From contig NC_080395.1 of assembly GCF_030265065.1 (NCBI RefSeq), positions 52,915,001 to 52,979,000 of the forward strand: a stretch of DNA of 64,000 nucleotides, written 5' to 3'. The notes under the pieces are model-generated. The model saw only the letters and a program-made list of their open reading frames with translations, was not told where the DNA came from and made no database searches. This document shows positions 54,838-64,000 of this stretch, in pieces (the first letter of the stretch is position 1; each line of letters begins with the position of its first letter). The stretch comes from Corythoichthys intestinalis (taxonomy: Eukaryota; Chordata; Actinopteri; Syngnathiformes; Syngnathidae). The translations under genes were made by a program, and so were the position numbers.

Positions 54838-56270
54838 CAGGCCTGGAGTGGCCAATCGGGAGAACCAGGACAGTTCCTGGTGGGCCGGCCTGACATTTGG
54901 GCCGGTTGTAATACACATTTTTAACTAAGCTTTCAGTTAAACTATTTACTAACGGCATCACGCAACCCCGCTTTGCGCGATAAATTGTGGCCCTTCTAGC
55001 ATTCCGTATTTTGAAATTCGATACCCCGCAACAGGTTCCCGTTCTCCAATGCCGCCAGCTCTGCCTCTGGGAAAGAGTATCATGATATCATCCTGTTGAC
55101 TTGATTCTGGAAAAACTTAATTTTGGGTTTTAATAGCCGAAATGGGGCGAGTTGAAGCAGCATGACGAGCGTGAACCCTGCTGGCTGTTGGCGCGACCCA
55201 TTATCGTTGTTTTTGAGCATGTTTGGATAAAAGTACAGCGATAAACCGTAAATGAACATGCAGAATGAAATCATTTTAATGAGAGCACCACTAAAACTTC
55301 CGCCATGGAGGCTCCAGGCACTATTTTTGGGCACAAAGACGTTCTCAGGCAAAACATAAGTTGGGCATTTTAACCCAAAACATTGCACTCTGAGGTGGAC
55401 TGATGAGCGTGCTGTGAACTACCCTGAAATACACAGGTGTCTGAACTGTTTAAGTGCATTGGGAGACAGTCGTTTTGGTGAGTTCAATTATTCTTTCAAT
55501 CAATCATTCAATCTTTCACATTTAATTTATTGTGGTAATTTTTTGTAATGAATAATATGAAAACACTCATAAGTAATGATATATTACATTATTTTTTTAT
55601 TTATTTAAACTATATACAGAACACCCCCAAAATTTTGAATAGCAAGTAAAAGTTGTTTTATTTTGGTAGATTAAACAAACAAAATTGAGTATGTCAATTT
55701 GCTTGTACCACAAACAAAAAAAAAACAAAAATGAATATGATGAAAAGCTTCAGTTTTGTACACGCTTGCCACATGTGTAATTCAAAACACCTGCAAAAGG
55801 CTCCTCATTCTTTAAAAAGTCAGTCTAATATAAGATAAAATTATAGCTAGTACCCCAAAAATAAAATGGTAACTTCACACAGAACCTGCGCTTGAGCCCT
55901 TGATCTCAGAACTGTCAGTAGACATGCTCTTCCTCCGTGCCTCCCTTTTTACAAGTTATTTGGGGAAAATTCATATTTGATTCATCTTTACAAGTGTAAA
56001 GGGAAACTCTTTTCTTGTTCTAATGAGGCTTAAATTTGATTAACTCCTGTGCTAATAGGTGTATTTAAAAACTGAAATATATAATTTATGCATTTTAAAA
56101 AATCGCAAGTTTACTATTGACAGCATGCGATTAGTCGCGATTTTAAAAAACTAATCGCTTGACAGCACGATTATTATTACAATATTTTAATAAGGTAGGT
56201 CATGACATAAAGAGGGCCGGTCTGTGGCACGAAACTCCAGGGCTGAAAATGAGTCCCACTCCCGGCCCTG
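54838..56270. mobile_element. hAT element with perfect 8-bp target duplication
   Basis: Ends CAGGCCTGGAGTGGCCAAT and, inverted, CAGGGCCGGGAGTGGGACTC. Flanked on both sides by TGTGGATA (54830-54837 and 56271-56278), an exact 8-bp duplication. The inside (1.43 kb) is AT-rich, without a recognisable transposase, so the copy is non-autonomous. Confidence 0.88.
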
Positions 56271-56278
56271 TGTGGATA

Positions 56279-57804
56279 CCATTGACAATCCAACTGAATG
56301 TAAAAGAGGACTTATTCGCCGCCACAACAGCTTTGAGAGCAAAATATTATAAGGGTGCAAAATTTTGCAGAACACCGGTGGTGGCTCTGTTGTACAATTA
56401 GCGTCGTTAGTGGGGCAAATTGAAACTCCGTTCACCATTTTGGCGGTGCTCTCTGGCTTTTCATGGTCCACGTTTTCAATCCTTGGTTGTTGCTCAGTAA
56501 TTGTTGTCGCTTTTGAAAGTTCAGGTTTGAAAAAATTACATATATCCATCTTACCTCTTCGTTCCTCAGGTGGTTTTAGCTAAGCAAAGCAAATGACCGT
56601 CTAAGGTGCTAGTTGTGTTACTTTGTATTTGTGGGCTTTTGAATAAGACAACTTACTGAAAGAGTTGATGTTTTTTACTGACAGATCTTTAGTTACAGAA
56701 CAGAAGAGAGGCATCTTTAATAACTGTTTACTGGCAGGCTTTTTATCAGCTGTCTCGAGCTCGATGCGTATCTCTGACTTCCGTGTGCTGTGATGAGCAG
56801 ACATTACTAATCGAACATGCAGATACGATTTGCTCATGTCATTAAAATAGTCACTTCATCTGTTCGAAAAATAATTTTGACCCATTATAATGTTTTTTGT
56901 TCATTTCATTCATTTTGTTGTTTGATTGCTTTACAACTTTTGTAGACAATATTTTAACAGAAAATTATTAATTTTAAAATCATATACACGTATAGGAAAG
57001 GCAATTATATGCAATGACACTTTGCGGCCACCAGGGGTGGCCTGGCCCTCCTGGCTCCCCCTTAAACGCCGCTTATGGTGGAGGCCCGGTCTCAATTATA
57101 ATTACAGTGTATGATAATAATTTATCATTATTGGTATTTGGCGGACAACACGCAGGTGATTTGAAGTTCTGCTCTGAGACAATTTGGCCAAATTTCAAAA
57201 TTGTCCTATACGCATGTGTGATACATCATCATTGGAAAGCACAAAATCTCAGTTTTCTGGGGGAAGAAATTTTTTTAACAGGAGGGCATTTAAAAAAAAT
57301 AATAAATAAACAGCAAAACCCTAACTGGAGGTAAGAGCACGCGAGAGCATAATTAAAGACGCCATGATTTTAACGAGATATTATGGCGTACTTACCTTGT
57401 TTCGATCCAAAAACTCCATGTAGCATCGAGTGTCAAGACAAAGATGTGAATGGCCACAGCCAGATTTTGGGGGGATTTTATGGGTGAAAAATTGTAATAT
57501 AACAAGGGTCGCGATGCAGAAATCGCAGACATCAAGGAGTAGTCGAGATTTTCATTTTGATATATTTACCCTTTTAAACGTTTTTTTTTTCTTCAATTTT
57601 TCTTTGTTTGGATGGATTATTTATCATCTAACATATCGGGGAAAATGCAACAGTAACAAAAAAAAAAAAATACAATTACGCGATAGTTATGAGGTAGATA
57701 TCCGTGACTTATTTACAGACGCCAGTTTTTCATTGTGACGTAATTTGTTTAAAAGTTTAGAATATGTGAATGAATAATTTTTAGTCTTTTTTTTTTTTTT
57801 TTTT
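56279..57804. other. Spacer without recognised genes
   Basis: Open frames exist on both strands (for example 56549-56187 minus and 57430-57738 plus) but none resembles a known protein. A GGCCACCAGGGGTGGCCTGG block near 57025 hints at another transposon end. Long A and T runs occur near 57657 and 57788. Confidence 0.4.
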
Positions 57805-59047
57805 TTTTTTTAAGGGCAACTGAAGAGCTTTCCGGATTTTGGTGTAATTTTACGAAAATAAACTTTGGACGAGTTCGTCAAAACAACCATGACATTATCA
57901 ACGCGTAATTGCAAGGATAATTTGCGTTTTTTTAGTCTTTTTGTACTCCGTTAAATGTCCCATCCCAAACCCGGAAGTGTGACGTAGATTCCCCGACGCA
58001 ACTGAAGACTAGTATCCACAGCTAGCATAGCAGCAACAACTATATCAGTGATATTTCCAGTTTTCCACCAAAGGTAACCATTCAGGATCGCTCTTTCGTG
58101 ACGCTACCGATGGCAAAGGCTCCACGGAAAGATGATCTACAATTAATCCCTACATTTTTAAACCTGAGGCGTCAGATGACGACGATTTACTTGACACAGC
58201 AGATGTCATCATGACGCCAATTGACAGCTCGACACTTCACGAACAGGAGAGTGAGTGGTAAGCCTATGTCTAGCATCGTAATTTTTCTATTTGAGAGAAT
58301 GCGATTACATGGTTGTATATATTTTCCATGCTCTCCACATAGCTAAAACTGGATATTAGGTAATGGGACAGGTCCTACCGATCTAAAGATGGTAAAGCTA
58401 GCCCAAATGTGGCTAAATAAATGATATATGTTATTGATTTTTCAAAATAAATTACAAAACGATTTTATTTTCCAGGTGTTCCTTCAAGTAATTACCCTTC
58501 CAAGAGTATGCCTGTGTCGTCAGGAGATCCCCGACGTGAGAGCCTAACTTGAGGAGGCTGAAGCACTGACAGGGGCATGAATTACATAAAAAAAATAAAA
58601 CCATAAATTTTAAACAACATTGACATATTTTGTTGACTGTTTAAGGTATTCTATTGGTATATAATATATTGTAATTATATTACATTCTGAAACAATATTC
58701 AATAGGCCACAATAATAAGTGATACCAGATTTATGTGGAATCGGCATTAGCTTTCGCTGTCAGATTGTGACACAACAAAGTTATACCAAGCAAACAATGG
58801 CACACACCAAAGAACATAAATTTAGTAAGCAACACAAAGTTAGGATAGCAACGGACTAGCGCAACATTGAAAAATGATAATGGCAGTGGGAAATATGTAT
58901 TTACTCTTTTCTATAGACCCCACTCACATGACGTCACAACCACGCCTCCGCGCCGTTATCCGTCAGGTCGTCTTGTTTACGCATTACCGCTACTTAAATT
59001 CCTCCTATTATGGCGTGTTTTTCTGCTCGTTGACATTAATAATCATA

Positions 59048-59225
59048 ATGGTGAAGGCGTGTGTGGCGGTTGGTTGCAGTAACAGAGAAGATAGACGGAG
59101 AGACTTGAAATTCTACTGTATTCCGAGAGACCCGGAGAGGAGAGCGAGATGGACTGCTGCAATTCGACGAGAAAACTGGGCACCAAACGATCACCACAGA
59201 TTATGTAGTAGTCATTTTATATCTG
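59048..59225 (+). CDS. THAP zinc-finger exon of composite element (copy B)
   Basis: Starts ATG with MVKACVAVGCSNREDRRRD and ends CSSHFISG before GTAAGATG. All C2CH ligands (Cys, Cys, Cys, His) are present and the exon is open. It has the same 178-nt length as copy A. The sequence difference from copy A is only a few percent, implying relatively recent spread. Confidence 0.7.
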
Positions 59226-59929
59226 GTAAGATGCATTTAATATATATTTAGAGGGTTTTGGGCTGACAACCACAATTAAGATCATTGCGAGGCTAATCGC
59301 CGACAACATACAGTTTCAAATTCAAGATGCTTATTTCTTCCACCATCATTACATTTTGAATAATATTTAGCTGGTACCAAGTGAAAGAAGCTGGCCTCGT
59401 CTACGGATCATCAGTTAAACAGGTGTGTCCAAACCTTTTGCAAAGGGGGCCAGATTTGGTGTGGTAAAAATGCGGGGGGCTACCTTGGCTGATTTACATA
59501 GAACAATATATTTAAACAAATTTTAGCAAGCCCTTCTGTGTGTCACATTTGCTTTATTATTTTTTTAAATTCATAATTTCAACAGTCTCGTCTTTGTGGC
59601 GTTCTCTTTCGACACTCGGGCTCTTGCGAAATACTGCTGCTGTGAAATTAAAGTAGCTTCAAGTTGCTATAATTTCTCGCTGCGTATCTTCCCTATAATA
59701 TTGTCGTACATGTCAGCGTGTCTTGCTCGGTAATATCATTATAGCGTCACATCGAACTCTTTGAAAACAGCGACTGTCTCTTTGCAAATGAGGCGGACAC
59801 AGTTGTTGCGTGTTTTATTGAAGAAATAGTCCAATATCCACCTATCCTTCAAGCGTCGGCCATCGCAGTCAACTTTTTTTTGATTGATTGTCGCCATTTT
59901 AGAAAATTGGAAGTAAAGGGTCACACGGG

Positions 59930-60170
59930 GTAATGTTGCTTAGAGTGCTGCTCTCAAAGTTTTTCAAACTTTCGTGAGAATATGCTGATTTTGTGTGGAC
60001 AAGATAGTTGTAGATATCAGGGTCGCAGATGTCAGGCAGAGAGGGCGAAGACAGCGGGTCGAAAAATATCGATTTAGGCATCAAATATGGATCTGGCAAA
60101 TGGATGACTGAAACTTTTCCACATAACGCCTTTTATACAACGCATCCAATGGAGTTTACAGCGTCTGAAA
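59930..60170 (-). pseudogene. Fragment resembling a SWIM/YqaJ-type transposon protein
   Basis: The minus-strand reading contains DPYLMPKSIFFDPLSSPSLP, then DPDIYNYLVHTKSAYSHESLK. It matches my memory of the N-terminal region of abundant fish proteins with SWIM zinc-finger and YqaJ nuclease domains. Those downstream domains are absent. Frame breaks lie just upstream. Identity is from recall, so moderate confidence. Confidence 0.45.
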
Positions 60171-61662
60171 GCACTGGGGCTTCCATGAATTGCACTATAA
60201 ATTGCACGACAAATTGAAACCATTGAGAATACGGATAAACAATGACGGACAATATGGCGGCCGGATACAGCGACACGTCATTCTGTGACGTTGGTGAGTA
60301 GGGTCTATAGCATTAAGTGTTCTCTATACCAAGATAAATCATTATTATTAAAATATGAAGGTAACTAGATTTTTCTTTTAAAAAATGTGTACTGTATATA
60401 TGACTAGTTTATGATTTCATTTCATCAGAATTTGCTACATTTATTTCTCCTGTCACCGTCATCTGACGTCGCAGACTGAAGAAATTCAGCATCTGGCAGG
60501 CCTCATAGGATCTCTTCAGTCGTCATCGCTGGACACCGCATTACTTGGGTCATCATATGACTCGACCCACTCTCTTGATTTTGGGAAACTGGGTGGCGAC
60601 TGACTTGCAACCCTTTTTTCATCGTGTTGGCGGTTTATGCCGCTTAATTTTTTTTTTGTTTGGCTTCCTGGGAAAAAAAATCACAGCATCATGAAAATAT
60701 TGGATGAATTCCTAATTTTAATTTAATAATTTTTAATAAGAATTTCTTGGTGATCAAATAATAATGCCCCAGTCAAAGCAGCATCTATTTGACTCTATTG
60801 TTCCCTCTTCAAACAGGCAGACTTTGATGTTGATGCTGTAGTACAATAGTCATTGTTTTATTGAGATGTATTTGGTACATTAGGGCCTGGCAGGTGGATT
60901 ATTTTATACGTAGGCTTTACATTTACCCTGTGACAGGCCAAAAAACAACGAGCCAAGGACCTATTTGGTGCTGGGGACATTTGAATTTACATAATACCTA
61001 TTGATATAGTAATAAAATCACATGAGTAGAACACCTGTCAGCAAACCTATCTACTTATGACAGGCCAACAGCAACAACAAAAAATGTTGCACTTCAACAA
61101 ACATGCAGTAGGACTCCCCCTCGTTTATCAATAAAAGCCAGTAATTGTCTACTTGCGTCTTTGTAAAACCAAGGTTGCATTGTTGTAGGTTTTCAAAGCT
61201 GTCGTCGCTGAAATGATGAAAACAATGAGCCGATTGGGGACCTGTATGCATGCTCACAAAAACGGTCCAAACCTTTGCAGGAGAAGTTTTTTTTGGACCA
61301 TTCATAGAGTCTCGAGTCTTCCTGTGAGCAAATCATCGCTTCACATCGAGATGGCATGACGAATCTCGCGAGTAAAACCCAGAAAATGTTTGTAATATAT
61401 GGCGAGGATAGCGTGGGGCTATATTTCCGTGTTCAGAGTGGTGGCGACGCTCCCTGGAAGCTACGTCCTCAGGTAGCGGTCGGCAGGGCGGCGCGTCCCT
61501 TGTTGCTATGGCCATAACTCAGATACTACGCGGTCAATTATTATTTTTTTGTTTTGTTTTGTTTTATGTCACTTTTTGAGACAGCGAATGATGCATTTAA
61601 TACAATTCAACCGAGTAAAACACTCAAGAACGAAATCCGAAAAGCTCTTCAGTTGCCCTTTA

Positions 61663-62198
61663 AACAAAATATTATGCATATATTAATAATTCTAAGCTAA
61701 AACGGACAGACATTTTGAAAAATAAATAATTTACTAATAATTATTTACCTTCTTTTTATACTGGGTTGAAACAAAAGCGGTTGCGCGACATCTGTAAACG
61801 GGGGCTTCCAGGGTAAAACAGACAAATTGAAAATAGTTCGGGGGCTTAATGCGCAATGAATCTGCTATGGCAGCATATAGATATATTGTTCTATTAAATA
61901 CAACAGTTCTTTTGGCTCAAAATACAGCAGTTTATTTTAAAAAGGGTGCAAGAGCAGAAACTGCTTTTTCAACCTTGTCTGTGTTTTCTGCCATATTGTG
62001 TATGAATAAATAATATTATAAATGAATCAAATGATTTATTGTCATATGCACAGTTAATAAGCACAGTTCCCTGCACAATGAAATCCTTACTCTCTTGCCC
62101 ACTCACCAGTGCCAGAACAACAGGAGAAACAATTAAAAAGAGAAAATTTAAGTGCCAACAAGTGCAAACAAATCATTTTAAAAGAAACAGGAATATAA
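61663..62198. other. Spacer, AT-rich
   Basis: No gene or clear repeat recognised. Confidence 0.5.
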
Positions 62199-63168
62199 CA
62201 AGGGCATAGGTTTGCAGGGGCGGTTGGGACAAAACACTACCAACTTTCCAGGATGCTCAAATTGTCCTCACCAACTTTTAAGCAACCTTATTTGCGTTAT
62301 GTAATGACGTAAGTTATGTAGGTCATTTATATTATCTTTCCATATGTTTTAATTGTTGTAACTGACCCCACCATTATGAAGTGAATTATTTTTCATTATG
62401 TTTAGATTTACATGTACATCTTTTCACTTGCTGAGTGTGCCGGTTCATTATTTCCTCCTAAATGCACATTTAACTGGCTGATGACTTGACCCTCACACAC
62501 ACGCACATTAGATATTAGAGATGTGAGAATTTTTTTTTTTTTTTTCCATTCAGCAGCAGCCACTGTTAGAAATGTAAAAAGACATCATTGTTTTGGAATT
62601 AGGGAACACACCATTACTACTACTGTAGGTCCGACCTGCATCAGTGTTAGCATAACATTAAACTGTGTGAACTTGCTAACCTGCAAAACTCAAGTAGGAA
62701 GCTGCTTCGAGAGAAGTGTCCTTCTCTTTGTGTTTTCTACTGTTAACATTAAATAAACTGTGAGAAATGTAGTGAACTCTGCTGGAAACTATGGATCTAG
62801 AAAAACGTTAGCAAGAAGCTGCTTAGAGAGAGGGAGGTGCTGCGTAACCTCATATGTACCTCACACCACACAACATATACACAACAATCATAATTAATTA
62901 TGTACATAAAAAAAAGTGTTTTAGGGTGGGATGCCGTGAGCTACCCACACTAGCTTTGCGATTGACTAGTCGATCGTGATCGACGTCATGAGCACCCCTG
63001 ATTTAGCATACCAATTAATTTGGTTCATATTCATGAGAAATGTAGCCCTGACCCCCGTTCACCCAATCTGTTTGGTCTTATTAATGTATCATTCCTAGCA
63101 AAAAGTGTACATGCAGGTTGTGCTGTAATATCGTCCTTACCAATGTTGAGACCAAAACTATGCCCTTG
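62199..63168. mobile_element. MITE family with CAAGGG ends, copy 2
   Basis: The left end CAAGGGCATAGGTTTGCAGG and the right end with TATGCCCTTG match the copy at 29465-30804 over both flanks (for example CAACTTTCCAGGATGCTCAA and GCAAAAAGTGTACATGCAG). The middle differs and includes one end of another hAT-like repeat near 62930-63000 (CGATTGACTAGTCGATCG). Confidence 0.75.
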
Positions 63169-63182
63169 GTATATAAGGTAAA

Positions 63183-63250
63183 GATGTCCCGATCACATAT
63201 TTTTGCACCCGAGTCACCTGATTTTCAGAATCTGCCGAGTCCCGATCCAA
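63183..63250. mobile_element. Terminal piece of TCCCGATC-type hAT family
   Basis: GATGTCCCGATCACATATTTT, then CCGAGTCCCGATCCAATACTG: same terminal sequences as the 51065-52365 element. It is cut off by the LINE that follows. Confidence 0.55.
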
Positions 63251-63282
63251 TACTGAACATGTTACAGTACCGTACTTTTTAA

Positions 63283-64000
63283 AGTACTTCCTCTTTCGCT
63301 TTTTCCGGGAGTGTTGCGAAGTGGTGGTTGGAAAGCTCCTCGGTGGCAAGGCCCCGGGGGTTGATAAGATTCGCCCGGAATTCCTAAAGGCTCTGGATGT
63401 TGTGGGGCTGTTGTGGCTGACACGCCTCTACAACATTGCGTGGACATCGGGGACAGTGCCTCTGGATTGGTAGAGCGGGGTGGTGGTCCCCCTTTTTAAG
63501 AAGAGTGTGTTCCAATTATAGAGGGATCACACTCCTCACCCTCCCCGGTAAGGTCTATTCAGGGGTGCTGGAGAGGAGGGTCCATCAGGAAGTCGAATCT
63601 TGGATTCAGGAGGAGCGGTGCGGTTTTCGTCCCGGCTGTGGAACAGTGGACCAGCTCTACTCCCATGGCAGGATCCTCGAGGGGGCATGGGAGTTCACTC
63701 AACCAGTCTACATGTGTTTTGTGGATTTGGAGAAGGCCTTCGACTTTGTGCCGAGGGGAGTCCTGTGGAGGGTGCTCCGGGAGTACAGGGTACCGAGCCC
63801 CTTGGTAAGGGCAGTTCGGTCCCTGTACAACCAGTGTCAGAATCTGGTCCGCATTGCCGGCAGTAAGTCGAATTCGTTCCCAGTGATGATTGGACTCCGC
63901 CAAGGCTGCCCTTTGTCACCAATTCTGTTCATAATTTTTATGGACAGAATTTCTAGGCGCAGCCGAAGTGTTGAGGGTGTCCGGTTTGGTGGCCTCAGCA
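63283..64000 (+). mobile_element. LINE reverse-transcriptase fragment (runs off window)
   Basis: Plus-strand readings show RT landmarks in order: LLGGKAPGVDKIRPEFLKAL, GKVYSGVLERRV, CGFRPGCGTVDQLY, the motif A FVDLEKAFD and the motif B GLRQGCPLSPILFI. The catalytic YxDD box would come later, outside the window. A few frame breaks and an in-frame stop in the first part show that it is inactive. It belongs to the same LINE type as the fragment at 5795-6470. Confidence 0.9.

Larger units (their letters stand above)
58911..60310 (+). mobile_element. Composite THAP-carrying TIR element, copy B
   Basis: CTATAGACCCCACTCACATG at the left and GTTGGTGAGTAGGGTCTATAG at the right; 1.4 kb. The order is the reverse of copy A: THAP exon on plus (59048-59225), hAT end CAGGTGTGTCCAAACCTTTT at about 59420, BED-like finger on minus (about 59900 down to 59700), then the SWIM/YqaJ-like fragment on minus (about 60170-59930). 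That fragment reads DPYLMPKSIFFDPLSSPSLP and then PDIYNYLVHTKSAYSHESLK. This copy keeps a segment deleted in copy A. The two coding ends point inward toward each other. Confidence 0.75.
57805..61662 (-). mobile_element. Kolobok-like DNA transposon with TTAA flanks
   Basis: The left end TTAAGGGCAACTGAAGAGC and right end GCTCTTCAGTTGCCCTTTAA are inverted repeats of about 30 bp bounded by TTAA. The left copy has one A fewer. TTAA target sites and AAAGGG-type ends are hallmarks of the Kolobok superfamily. On the minus strand near 61220-61130 the reading HHFSDDSFENLQQCNLGFTK resembles the end of a THAP finger, as used by Kolobok transposases. Exon-like pieces occur at about 58150-58260 and 60480-60600. 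The composite THAP element copy B (58911-60310) is inserted inside. Confidence 0.6.

Noticed and set aside
54838-64000. Search for TMCO3 or other host exons
   Set aside because: No antiporter-like membrane segments or other family motifs with splice sites; the region is accounted for mainly by transposons.

Overview
This is a vertebrate nuclear genome window, almost certainly from a ray-finned (teleost) fish. The genes are split into many short GT-AG exons with vertebrate protein sequences. The spaces between exons are packed with Tc1/mariner, hAT, Kolobok-like and MITE DNA transposons, tRNA-derived SINEs and LINE pieces of teleost type. I cannot name the species from sequence alone.

Five protein-coding genes can be reconstructed exon by exon, in the same order and orientation that I recall for human 13q34: CUL4A (+, 2968-17505, 20 coding exons, 755 aa), LAMP1 (+, 21455-27144, 9 exons, 415 aa), GRTP1 (-, 34613-28370, 8 exons, 347 aa), ADPRHL1 (-, 42692-40244, 7 exons, 358 aa, plus a 1.9-kb alternative last exon down to 37046) and DCUN1D2 (-, 52936-49162, 7 exons, 259 aa). 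For all five, the joined exons stay in frame and the total length is close to the human protein. LAMP1 and GRTP1 are tail to tail. GRTP1, ADPRHL1 and DCUN1D2 run in series on the minus strand. CUL4A is a cullin scaffold and DCUN1D2 belongs to the family that promotes cullin neddylation, so the block holds both an E3 scaffold and one of its likely activators.

The strongest gene-level oddities are these. CUL4A intron 3 is a U12-type AT-AC intron. ADPRHL1 has a huge downstream open exon that can be joined in frame to give a 999-aa isoform. ADPRHL1 has also lost the metal-binding aspartates of active ADP-ribosylhydrolases. LAMP1 has a CLEAR-like TCACGTGAC site about 265 bp upstream of its ATG. 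DCUN1D2 has an ATG-only first coding exon and a second possible in-frame first exon farther upstream.

The mobile-element landscape is layered. Three copies (1-506, 13909-15244, 58911-60310) of a terminal-inverted-repeat element carry a THAP zinc-finger exon at one end. The two complete copies also carry an exon resembling SWIM/YqaJ-type transposon proteins at the other end, and a captured piece of a hAT transposase gene (BED-like finger) in the middle. One copy sits inside a 3.86-kb TTAA-flanked Kolobok-like element (57805-61662). A palindromic MITE near 51 kb has been split by another element that itself holds a long-TIR, internally repetitive unit. Several hAT and Harbinger-like elements keep readable target-site duplications.

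The last 10 kb (about 54-64 kb) shows no convincing host exon and is nearly all transposon. It ends in a LINE reverse-transcriptase fragment that runs off the window.
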